A stretch of 64,000 bases of DNA, taken from contig NZ_WTUW01000001.1 of NCBI RefSeq assembly GCF_009882915.1, forward strand, positions 682,357-746,356, read 5' to 3'. Source of the stretch: Sneathiella litorea. Its GTDB lineage: Bacteria > Pseudomonadota > Alphaproteobacteria > Sneathiellales > Sneathiellaceae. Of the stretch, positions 37,156-45,515 are shown piece after piece; position 1 is the first letter of the stretch; each line of letters opens with the position of its first letter. The notes under the pieces are model-generated. The model was not told the origin of the DNA. It saw only the letters and a list, made by a program, of their open reading frames with translations, and did no database searches. Both the position numbers and the translations under genes were made by a program.

Positions 37156-37993
37156 TTCACTCCCGGTTTCATCACCGCTCAAACTCCTGACGGTATTTAT
37201 GAAATTTCTAGTTGCCTAAATAAATATGATGTTCCGCAAGTGCTCGCATCCCTCATATGGGGGATGAGTCAAAAAAAACTGGGGGATGAGTCAAAAAGCA
37301 GGTCCGGCGCTTAATTTTTATTAGCCGAAAAAAAAATCTAAAATAATTCACACAGATTAAGGCAGCGTCGTCATAGAGACGGCCCCCCAATAAACCAAAT
37401 ACTGCCGCAGTAATTCAAAATTTGGGCCTAAAAAAATAATATGTTTGATGCCCTACAATATATTCAGAAAGCAGTTTCAAGAAATACCCTAATAATTCGC
37501 CAAATCAAGAATGTTACTTGATTCTACTTTTATGAGAAAACCTTCGTAGAGAGATTACAGTATCTATTTTTTAACAAAAAATTTACTCATAATTACAAAT
37601 TTTTAAATAAATGGACAAGGTTATTAAGAATAGATGTTTGGGTTAACAAAAGATTTACAAAAGTAACTGCCACAAAACGCTCTCTAATGCGTCATAATCT
37701 AGCCTTATTCATATAGATACTGGCAAAATCATAAATTTTTCCGGCTTTTCTGGTTTCTCAGAATTACTGATAATTTCAGAAAGAAGAAAAATCGAAATAT
37801 ATATGAACGTTTTATTAATATTGAGCGGAACGATTTAGTAAAGGTTACAAAATTAATTTCATGTTAACAAATATACTGTTTATTGGAAGCACGTTAAATA
37901 TAGGCGATCTTTTAAGAGCTTACAGGAAAACTGCGGCTGATATTCAGGTTTTATTAATTCCGGACTATTCTGGTAAGAGCGAGCAAAATTAAA
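37156..37993. other. 838-base AT-rich intergenic region
   Basis: This divergent region holds the promoters of the small PEP-CTERM-like gene (minus) and of the 909-residue protein (plus). It contains an 18-base direct repeat at 37258-37297. A 43-codon open frame ends two bases before the large gene but lacks a ribosome site and family match, so I do not call it. No RNA gene is recognisable. The length and AT content suggest regulatory complexity. Confidence 0.5.
37258..37297. repeat. two 18-base direct repeats
   Basis: TGGGGGATGAGTCAAAAA is present at 37258-37275 and 37280-37297, a 22-base period (two helical turns). A part of it forms an inverted half with CATCCC at about 37247. Two in-phase copies beside divergent promoters suit a dimeric or cooperative regulator. 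Confidence 0.55.
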
Positions 37994-40723
37994 ATGGCAA
38001 ATACGACAATTACAGTCTCCAATAGTGCAGAACTCAGTGCCGCACTTAATAGCGCCACCGGTGGTGAAACCATTGTTTTGAACAGCGGATATTATGGCGA
38101 TTTAAGTGTTTACAATGCAGACTTCAACTCGGAAGTCACAGTCATCTCCGCCAACCCCGATAATATGGCGGTTTTCGAAACGATCACTGTAAACAATTCA
38201 GCGAACCTCACATTCGATAGCATCGAAGTAGATTTCAACCCCACTGTTAATACCTATTCGCATGAAAGCTCGCTGCTGATCTCGAATTCGTCTGACATTA
38301 CGGTTCGCAATTCACATATCGAAGGTGATGTCGCCACTCAGAACGGTGTCGGCAGCGTTGCCGGATATCCTGTTGGTCGCGGTGTAACCGCAGAGTATTC
38401 CCAGAATATAACCTTCGAAAACAACGATATCTCCTACTTCCAGAAGGGCATTATCCTTATCGAAGCTGAGAATATCGATATTCTGAATAACTCTATTGAA
38501 AACCTTCGCCTGTCGCATATCGCCGGTGCCGATGTTCATGACGTTACTATCGACGGCAACTATCTTGGCGCCGTAACGCCGTATAACTATGGTGGCGCAG
38601 GTGACCATGGCGACTATATCCATTTCTGGATCAACACCGGCCAGTCACAGAACAGCAGCGACATCAACATCACCAACAACTTCTTCGCAGAGGCCGAAGG
38701 TGATCGGATGATGGGCGTTTATCTTGAAGATCACTGGGGTGAAAGCGCCTCATTCGAAGATGTCGTAATTGACAACAACGTTTTCCACCTTGCCGACCAT
38801 CAGTCCATACTGGTTGAAGGTGCCCAGGGTATCGACATAACCAATAACACCATGCTCCAGAGCAGCGGCGCTCCGAATGACGCACCGGGTGTTGTTCTGT
38901 CATTAGGCGTTTCTGGTGCCGTTATTACGGATAATATCTTTTCCGCCCCGATCGCGGAGCTTACCAATGATATCCAGATCGTATCGGAATCGAACAACAT
39001 CATTGTCCAGAACACAAATCCGAACGGTGCCAACTATGTCGGCGACCTATTCAATAATGCGTTGGCCTATAACCCGGATCTCGGCGATCTGCAGCAATCA
39101 GACAATCTGAATACAGGCGCAAGCCTGACAGAAGCTGGTACCGGCACTTCCAGTGGCAATACTGGTGGCAACAACAACACACCGGAAGAGCCGACAACGG
39201 AAACCCCTGAGGAACCAGTGGACGAAACGCCGGACGAACCGGTGGTTGAAACCCCGGAGGAACCGGTAAATGAAACACCGGAAGAGCCTGTCGACGATAA
39301 CACCGGCCCGACAACGCCTACAGAAACAAGTGTTCTAATCAATGCGGCCATGAATGGCTCGACTGCCAATGCAGCGGATGCGAACAGTGACGATGACACG
39401 GCTTCATCCAGTGTTTCCTTCGAACAGGTTGGAAACCGGGAAGCCGCAAAACTTAATGATGGGGTCATCATTTATGACGCCAACGACAAGTTTATCAATA
39501 ACGATGCCTACACCCTGACCTTCGACTTCAAGAAAGAGGCCGGCGCTGAAGATGCATCGGGCTATGCGATCTATTACTCCTCCAGTTTCGTTGTGAAAAT
39601 CAATGCCGACTCGATTATGGCGGCGGTTGTAACGTCAAATGGAACCAGCTGGGTAACGCTCGATGATGTCGATATCAACAATACCGACTGGCATCAGATG
39701 ACGTTGACCTTCTCCGGTGAAGCGGGTGAAGCCATATTCTACGTCGATGGCGAAGAAGTGGCGACTGTTTCCGGACTGGAAGGGGCAACTCAGTCCGGGA
39801 GTGCCTGGCATGACTTCTACGTCGGCGGTGAATTCGGCGACTCCTTTAACGGGCTTGTCGATAACGTAATGTTCGCACAGGGTGCAATCACGGCAGACCA
39901 AGCCGGGGAAGCCTACGCAAATATGGTGGATGGCACCGATACATCGAACGAAGAACCCGTCGATGAAACTCCCGAAGTGCCTGAAGAGCCTGTGGACGAG
40001 ACTCCAGAAGAACCGGTTGACGAAACTCCGGTGGAGCCTGAGGAACCAGTCGACGAGACCCCAGAAGAGCCAGTTGATGGCGGTAACGGCAATAGTGATA
40101 TTCCTTCTCTTGAAGACGAAATTGAAATTGCCGCGCTTGACCAGGCCGCATCCAATATCGGCGATGGCATCATCAATCTTGGAATGGGCGAGGAATATTT
40201 CGGCCATGAAGATTTCACGGCAAGCGTTACCTTTGCCCTGGACAGCCTAGATGATGGGCGCCAGAGACTGCTTTGGAATCACACCAACTACGGCGTTCAG
40301 GTAGAGGACGACGATCTCGTAATCTATTTCGCCGAAGACGGTGGCCAGATGAAGGTTTACACCTTTGAAAACGCGATCACTGACACGGATTGGCATGATG
40401 TGCAGTTGGTGCTCGATGGCGACGCGGACACCTTCTCGGTTTATCTGGATGGTCAAGCCTTGCGAGTTGACGATGCGGTTACCGGTGGCATCGCAGATGC
40501 CAAATGGTGGGACGTCACCGTTGGCGGTACTGCCTTCCAGAACACGGATGAGTTCCAGGGTAAAATCGCTGACTATTCGATTATCGACCAATCCCTGGAT
40601 ATAGATGCAAGCCAGTCTGTTTTCGAGCGGACAGCCTATGTCGACTCCTTCGATGAGCACAACGGCTCTGACCTGGATATTATTGGCGTTGCGTTGACCG
40701 AAGACTCACTCGATTTTGCCTAG
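37994..40723 (+). CDS. 909-residue beta-helix/LamG protein, probable type I secretion substrate
   Basis: No N-terminal signal peptide: it starts MANTTITVSNSAELSAALNS. Residues 1-360 are a right-handed parallel beta-helix (repeated Asn-rich NNxI and DITxxNN turns). An acidic linker (about 396-445) follows, made of repeats such as EEPVDETP. A concanavalin/LamG-like domain (about 447-645) has DWHQMTLTFSG and VDNVMF. A second acidic linker runs about 651-700. A second LamG-like domain fills about 705-890 (DWHDVQLVLDGD). The C-terminus ends in a short acidic-hydrophobic tail (DSLDFA). Beta-helix proteins of this kind include lyases and epimerases, but no catalytic residues can be assigned. Absence of a signal plus the type I secretion genes at 44232-47578 suggest HlyD/ABC export, although no RTX nonapeptide repeats are visible. 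An adhesin or matrix protein is as likely as an enzyme. Confidence 0.7.
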   Translation: MANTTITVSNSAELSAALNSATGGETIVLNSGYYGDLSVYNADFNSEVTVISANPDNMAVFETITVNNSANLTFDSIEVDFNPTVNTYSHESSLLISNSSDITVRNSHIEGDVATQNGVGSVAGYPVGRGVTAEYSQNITFENNDISYFQKGIILIEAENIDILNNSIENLRLSHIAGADVHDVTIDGNYLGAVTPYNYGGAGDHGDYIHFWINTGQSQNSSDINITNNFFAEAEGDRMMGVYLEDHWGESASFEDVVIDNNVFHLADHQSILVEGAQGIDITNNTMLQSSGAPNDAPGVVLSLGVSGAVITDNIFSAPIAELTNDIQIVSESNNIIVQNTNPNGANYVGDLFNNALAYNPDLGDLQQSDNLNTGASLTEAGTGTSSGNTGGNNNTPEEPTTETPEEPVDETPDEPVVETPEEPVNETPEEPVDDNTGPTTPTETSVLINAAMNGSTANAADANSDDDTASSSVSFEQVGNREAAKLNDGVIIYDANDKFINNDAYTLTFDFKKEAGAEDASGYAIYYSSSFVVKINADSIMAAVVTSNGTSWVTLDDVDINNTDWHQMTLTFSGEAGEAIFYVDGEEVATVSGLEGATQSGSAWHDFYVGGEFGDSFNGLVDNVMFAQGAITADQAGEAYANMVDGTDTSNEEPVDETPEVPEEPVDETPEEPVDETPVEPEEPVDETPEEPVDGGNGNSDIPSLEDEIEIAALDQAASNIGDGIINLGMGEEYFGHEDFTASVTFALDSLDDGRQRLLWNHTNYGVQVEDDDLVIYFAEDGGQMKVYTFENAITDTDWHDVQLVLDGDADTFSVYLDGQALRVDDAVTGGIADAKWWDVTVGGTAFQNTDEFQGKIADYSIIDQSLDIDASQSVFERTAYVDSFDEHNGSDLDIIGVALTEDSLDFA
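39182..40095. repeat. acidic PEEPVDETP-type linker repeats flanking a LamG domain
   Basis: Two blocks inside the 909-residue gene, about 39182-39330 and 39946-40095, encode degenerate repeats of Glu-Glu-Pro-Val-(Asp/Asn/Val)-Glu-Thr-Pro. The matching DNA repeats could mediate copy-number change by slippage or recombination. Confidence 0.7.
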
Positions 40724-40748
40724 GTCAAAGTATTAGACCAAGAGGCTG

Positions 40749-40806
40749 AAAAAATAGCGGCCCGGCGAACACCAACCTCGTTTGGTTTATTCGCCGGGCC
40801 GTTTTT
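40749..40806. terminator. strong bidirectional terminator
   Basis: CGGCCCGGCGAA (40758-40769) pairs perfectly with TTCGCCGGGCCG (40790-40801), extended inside by ACCAA/TTGGT. It is followed by TTTTT (40802-40806) on the plus strand and flanked on the other side by A-run 40749-40754. It ends both the 909-residue gene and the convergent glycosyltransferase cluster. Confidence 0.9.
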
Positions 40807-40827
40807 CATTTCATCTAACTGTGTGGA

Positions 40828-41805
40828 TTATTTGATAGAACTTCCGCGCCAGTCCTCACCGACCTGCTGTTGCTTCCTGTAGGAAATCCCAAGAGCAACA
40901 AGAACTAGCAGGGCTAGGGTCTTGGTACTGGGATAATCCTGGAACTCCCGCTTAAGAGTCTTCACCGCTTCTACCCGTCGGCCAGACTGAGCAAGAATTT
41001 TGGCACAATACCTTACGGATGCATGCTTGTTATCTTCCAATAATTTACGTCCCCTCGGGGTCGCGGATCTCGCAGCCGCCGTTTCAAGAACCGCTTTCAG
41101 GCTATCCACCCGGCTTTCCCAGAGCGCCAGTTGATTTTGGGACATACTATTCGGCCTCAGCCGCCATATGCCGCATGGATTTTCAATTGTGACAAGATTG
41201 AACTTGAGAAACAGTTCTAGAAGATAGTTGAAATCAACAGTCAGTTTGATAGCAGGGTCGAAGATCAGGCCATCCTTCAGGATCTGATCAATTGCGCTTC
41301 GCCTGACCAGGCCAAAATTGATCAGGGGAGATGTAGCGTCATATATATATGCTTCCAGTATTTCTTCCGGCCGGTAAAATCGTACATCAGGTGACGCAGG
41401 AATACTCCGATCCTTGATCGAGGCAAACTGATGGTCATAAGCACTGTAGAAAGCGCCAAAACAAAGAGGAACATCCGGCCTGTCGTCCAGAATACGTGAC
41501 GCCGCTTCGATAAACTGCGGAAAGAAAAGGTCATCAGCATCAAGAAAGGCGATGAGGCTCCCCGTTGAGGCCTGAAATCCGGTATCGCGCGCACCGCCAA
41601 CACCCTTGTTCTGGCTATGGCGAATATATTTTATCCGCTCCATCCGGTCACCAAGCGCTGCAACTACATCATCGGGGCCACAATCATCAACGATAATAAC
41701 TTCATCTGGAACCCGTGTCTGGTTCAACACGGAATCAACCGTCTCGCAGATGGTGTCCGACGAGTTATAAGCAGGGATAATGACGGATACGGTTTCTTTA
41801 CTCAT
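40828..41805 (-). CDS. glycosyltransferase family 2
   Basis: A 325-residue GT-A enzyme. VSVIIPAYNSSDTICETVDSV begins the nucleotide-sugar domain and IAFLDADDLFFP supplies the metal-binding DAD (DxD-type) motif. The C-terminal part is helical and membrane-associated features are weak. It shares general layout with the next gene upstream. Sugar donor unknown. It is the last gene of a three-gene minus-strand set ending at the bidirectional terminator. Confidence 0.87.
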   Translation of the reverse strand: MSKETVSVIIPAYNSSDTICETVDSVLNQTRVPDEVIIVDDCGPDDVVAALGDRMERIKYIRHSQNKGVGGARDTGFQASTGSLIAFLDADDLFFPQFIEAASRILDDRPDVPLCFGAFYSAYDHQFASIKDRSIPASPDVRFYRPEEILEAYIYDATSPLINFGLVRRSAIDQILKDGLIFDPAIKLTVDFNYLLELFLKFNLVTIENPCGIWRLRPNSMSQNQLALWESRVDSLKAVLETAAARSATPRGRKLLEDNKHASVRYCAKILAQSGRRVEAVKTLKREFQDYPSTKTLALLVLVALGISYRKQQQVGEDWRGSSIK

Positions 41806-41814
41806 AGACTAGCT

Positions 41815-42774
41815 CTAATATTCTGCACCGCCATATTCAATCTTCTTTTTCTGTAGCCCGAAAAAAATCAAAAGAAGAAGTCCCATCGTCTTTATCTCCG
41901 GCGATCTCTTAAACTCATTAACCAGATGACTGGACGCCTGCTTGCGTGCCCCGCTATTTGCGAGAACGCGTGCATACTGCCGGGACGCCGACGCCCTCAT
42001 CCTCTTTAAGAACGCAATATGGAAGGCAGATAGTGAAAGATCATCCGCAATCCCGATCAAGGACTCCACCGCTACCGTCCGGGATGACCATACCTTCGGT
42101 AGATTGCGTGAGATGCTGTCCGGCCGCAAGAAATAGACGCCCATCGGGTTCTTAATGTGAAGAACATCAAATGTCGCGAGAATGCGCGCGAACATCTGAA
42201 AGTCCTCATTATTGCTTAAGTCCGGAAGGAAAAGATTGCCGTCACGACTGATTTCATCAAGGGCGGATTTCCGAAAGATACTGAAGGAAGGAATGAAAGC
42301 GCCGGTATTATTCAAGTAAAAGGTCAGGCCGTCGCCCTTTGGAAGCACAGCAACTTCCGGTGCCTGTTCCTGATGTTTCTCTAAAATCGGTGCGGCATTT
42401 CCATCAAAACACTTGTAAAAGCTGTTGAAAGCTGCCGCAGCATTCCGGTTTTCCTCGAGCGCCGCAAGCATTACCTCCAGAAATTCGGGACAGAGGATAT
42501 CGTCAGCATCCAGGAAGAATATATAGTCTCCCACCGCTTCCGCATACCCGGTGTTACGTGCATGCTGAACGCCCTTGTTTGCCTCATGGCGGATAATCTG
42601 CACATCCGGATAACGATTGCCCAGGACACTTGTAACAGGATTTGCACTGTGATCATCGACAATGATAATTTCATCCGGACGTCGTCGCTGATTGATCAGG
42701 GAATCAAGCGTAACGCAAATTGTCGCGTCGCAATTATACGCCGGCATAACGACTGAAATCCGGTTGTTCGACAT
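41815..42774 (-). CDS. glycosyltransferase family 2
   Basis: About 319 residues from ATG 42774, giving ISVVMPAYNCDATICVTLDSL. The reading frame extends to 42921 but that would overlap the upstream glycosyltransferase by 80 bases. The metal motif is YIFFLDADDILCP. It is close in sequence character to the gene at 40828-41805 (shared PDE-I-IVDD segment and the C-terminal R-P-x-S-x-S-x-N region), so the two probably arose by duplication. Gap to the next gene is 9 bases, so co-transcribed. Confidence 0.85.
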   Translation of the reverse strand: MSNNRISVVMPAYNCDATICVTLDSLINQRRRPDEIIIVDDHSANPVTSVLGNRYPDVQIIRHEANKGVQHARNTGYAEAVGDYIFFLDADDILCPEFLEVMLAALEENRNAAAAFNSFYKCFDGNAAPILEKHQEQAPEVAVLPKGDGLTFYLNNTGAFIPSFSIFRKSALDEISRDGNLFLPDLSNNEDFQMFARILATFDVLHIKNPMGVYFLRPDSISRNLPKVWSSRTVAVESLIGIADDLSLSAFHIAFLKRMRASASRQYARVLANSGARKQASSHLVNEFKRSPEIKTMGLLLLIFFGLQKKKIEYGGAEY

Positions 42775-42839
42775 TCTTCTATTGCCCAATAGTCTGGTTC
42801 CAGTAACAAACAGCTCAGAGGTCAACAGTTTACTGTCGC

Positions 42840-44006
42840 TCAATGCGACGGCGTTTTCTCTGGCGACGTCGCTTCTAAGCTTTTCAGCAGGCTCCCAAAA
42901 TCGTCCCGCCATTTGTCCCAATTCAATTCATTCATGTATTTGTCACGCGCGTAGGTCGCCATCTCATGCAGCTTTGCCTTATCCTGCCATAGCGCCATAA
43001 TCGTGTCTGCATACTCTTTGCCATCTGCCGATAGCGGCAACAGCAGGCCGGACTTCCCTTCATCAACGACGGACGGAATCCCTCCGGTCTCCGGCGCGAT
43101 TACCGGGGTTGCAAAGGCGGCCGCCTCCGCAAACACCAATCCATAGGCCTCGGCCTGGGTCGGCAGTACAAAGAGAGAGGCCTCTGAGAACAGTTTGTTA
43201 TAAAGCTCAAACTGTGCCGGATCGCTTTTCTTGATATTCTCGTAAACAGTCACACCCTCGGGTGGATTACCCGAAAATGGGTCACAGCCCACAATATAAA
43301 GCTGAGCATCGACTCCTGCTTTCCCGATATGTTCAAAAGCGGAGAGAATGATATCGCCCCCCTTGCGACCCCAGTCTTTTCCCATAAACAGAATATTACA
43401 TCTGTTGTTGAACTTGGCGGCAAGATACTCCTCGTTCACAGTCGGTAGCGTGCCAACATTTGCACCAAGTCGAATAAACCGCAGCTTGTCCAGATTGGCA
43501 TGATAGTCTTTATGCGCGGAGTTCATCGCCCAATGCGATGGGAAAATGGAATAGAAAGAGTTCTCAATAATCTTGCGCTCAATTTCATTGCCCTCACGCA
43601 AGAGCCAACGTGGAACCTGGCTCACCTCCGGATAATAGTCCGTCATGATGGCAAAAGTCGCATCGGAAATATGCAGTATGGGAGCGGAGGATTTAACATT
43701 GGCCAGTTCAGGCGATGCGGCAATACCAACAACGACCTCCGGCTTCAAATCGTCCAGCTTTTTCTGGATTTCCCTACCCGCAGCCTTGCTGTAGGCCTTG
43801 GTAACAGACAAATCAACGCTCAAACCAAACTGCTTGAAAATATACCGGCAAATTTTTGTCAGCATCAGAACCCAGGACAAACGGGTCGCCCGAACAATGA
43901 CTACATCGTCAGAAATTTTTTTAATTTCACGCGTAATAAAATACGGCGTTCCCGACCATGCGGATACATTCGTCGGGTCATGACGTGAAACTATCGCGAT
44001 TTTCAT
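42840..44006 (-). CDS. glycosyltransferase family 4 (GT-B fold)
   Basis: About 388 residues from ATG 44006 (MKIAIVSRHDPTNVSAWSGT); an upstream in-frame TTG is less likely. Recognisable GT4 elements: ILFMGKDWGRKGGDIILSAFE for the donor-binding fold, YIVGCDPFSG, and the catalytic E-x7-E in VLPTQAEAYGLVFAEAAAFATPVI. It transfers a sugar from an NDP donor to a lipid or glycan. The gene heads the three-transferase set and is preceded by about 225 bases before the HlyD gene ends. Confidence 0.87.
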   Translation of the reverse strand: MKIAIVSRHDPTNVSAWSGTPYFITREIKKISDDVVIVRATRLSWVLMLTKICRYIFKQFGLSVDLSVTKAYSKAAGREIQKKLDDLKPEVVVGIAASPELANVKSSAPILHISDATFAIMTDYYPEVSQVPRWLLREGNEIERKIIENSFYSIFPSHWAMNSAHKDYHANLDKLRFIRLGANVGTLPTVNEEYLAAKFNNRCNILFMGKDWGRKGGDIILSAFEHIGKAGVDAQLYIVGCDPFSGNPPEGVTVYENIKKSDPAQFELYNKLFSEASLFVLPTQAEAYGLVFAEAAAFATPVIAPETGGIPSVVDEGKSGLLLPLSADGKEYADTIMALWQDKAKLHEMATYARDKYMNELNWDKWRDDFGSLLKSLEATSPEKTPSH

Positions 44007-44231
44007 TACAGACGCTTTCAATTCCAGATTCAGTAATCCATAACCTAGAGATGTCCTATTTAAAAATAGTAAAGTTTTGTCATGTTAGTTTTACACAATC
44101 GGTAATTCCAACCATCAGATGTTACATATAAATCACGATATCCGATAAAAGATGTCCGATAATTTGACGACTAAATGGCTGACCGCTTGTTACTGCGAGA
44201 CTAATAGGAAGTCTATTCCCCCTTGTAACAT

Positions 44232-45515
44232 CTAATCTTCCCTTAGCGCACGATTAAAGCTGAGAATAATAGGGTTGATAAAGTAATCAAGTGCCGTCCG
44301 CTCCCCGGTCAAGATCATGACATCCGCCTGCATTCCCGGGCGTAACTGCGTAACCTTGATTTCAGCATTCTCGAGATTTTCTATCTGAACGCGAGCCAGA
44401 TAATAGTAGTTTCCTGTGCGCTCATCTTCAAGGCTATCGGCTGAAACGCTGATTACCTTGCCTTCCGCTGGCAGTGAAAATCGCTGACTAAACGCTGGAA
44501 ACCGGATCTGGGCCGTGGCGTCTATGTAGACGGAGTCAATATCCTTGGTATTAACCTGCGCTTCTACAATGAGCTGCACATTGTCCGGGACAATATCAAG
44601 TATCGTTTCACCCGGCTTGATCACGCCACCCGTCGTATGAACCTGCAGATTAACGACATACCCGTCTGTCGGCGCACGAATTTCGGTTCTGTCGAGGACA
44701 TCCTCAGACGCGCGGTTTTGTTCAGCGAGGTCAAAAATCTGCGACTGAACATCCTTCAGTTCCGCAACCACTTCGTCCATAAGGGCATTTGTCAGCTCAT
44801 TTATCTGCAATTCCACTTCGCCAATAGCCTGACGGGTCTGGGCGATTCTTGAGATATTCTGACTTCGATTGCCACTGAGTTCTGCGAGGTTACGTTGTAA
44901 CGCGCGAAGTCGAGGGCGTTTCGCCAGATTCTTTTTGACCAGACTATCGACGTCTTTGATTTCGTCGCTAATCAACGCTATCTGCCGATCCGAAGAGTCG
45001 ACCTGCCCTTCCAGTCCCTTTATTTCCTCCTCCAGCTGAGCAGCCTTCTGTTTCAGGATCGTGATCTGGCCATTGCGGGAGGTTCGGCGGGATTCGAAAA
45101 TATTCTGCTGACCCTCCATTGCTTCTTTAATGTTTGGCTCATCCTTGCGCTCCAGAAGCCATTCGGGGAAGGTAATTTCATCGAGACCATCCCGCTCGGC
45201 GATCAAGCGTGCTTTCTGCGCCAAGGCAATAGCACGACGGCTACGAACGATTTCCATCGACGCCTTGGATTGCACCTCATCCAGGACAATCAAGACATCG
45301 CCTTGTTTCACGAAATCACCATCCTTGATTATGATTTCCGAAACAATGCCGCCTTCAAGATGCTGGATGGACTTACGGTTTCCCTCAACACTGACAACAC
45401 CCTGCGCGATGGCCGCGCTGCCAAGTGGAGCAAACGCCGCCCAACCTACAAATGCACCAAAGAACAGAAAGATAATTACCAACCCGAACATGATTGGTCC
45501 GCGCATATTCATCAT
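44232..45515 (-). CDS. HlyD-type type I secretion adaptor protein
   Basis: A 427-residue membrane-fusion protein. It has one N-terminal transmembrane helix (GLVIIFLFFGAFVGWAAFAPLG), a lipoyl-like region IIKDGDFVKQGDVLIVLDEVQSK, a long coiled coil (about 100-260) and a beta-barrel C-terminus including ALDYFINPIILSFNRALRE, a close match to the PrtE/HlyD C-terminal signature. It bridges the inner-membrane ABC transporter to an outer-membrane TolC-like channel, which is not in the window. Its start overlaps the transporter stop by 4 bases (ATGA). Confidence 0.92.
   Translation of the reverse strand: MMNMRGPIMFGLVIIFLFFGAFVGWAAFAPLGSAAIAQGVVSVEGNRKSIQHLEGGIVSEIIIKDGDFVKQGDVLIVLDEVQSKASMEIVRSRRAIALAQKARLIAERDGLDEITFPEWLLERKDEPNIKEAMEGQQNIFESRRTSRNGQITILKQKAAQLEEEIKGLEGQVDSSDRQIALISDEIKDVDSLVKKNLAKRPRLRALQRNLAELSGNRSQNISRIAQTRQAIGEVELQINELTNALMDEVVAELKDVQSQIFDLAEQNRASEDVLDRTEIRAPTDGYVVNLQVHTTGGVIKPGETILDIVPDNVQLIVEAQVNTKDIDSVYIDATAQIRFPAFSQRFSLPAEGKVISVSADSLEDERTGNYYYLARVQIENLENAEIKVTQLRPGMQADVMILTGERTALDYFINPIILSFNRALRED

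Noticed and set aside
37861-37992. A 43-codon open frame ending two bases before the 909-residue gene
   Set aside because: No ribosome site at a suitable distance, no family resemblance, and the region is AT-rich where short frames occur by chance.
37994-40723. RTX (GGxGxDxxx) calcium repeats in the presumed type I substrate
   Set aside because: None are visible; the Asn-rich repeats are beta-helix turns, so the secretion assignment rests on gene context and lack of a signal peptide.
42775-42921. Longer start for the second GT2 gene
   Set aside because: It would overlap the upstream glycosyltransferase by 82 bases, and the GT2 domain begins at 42774.
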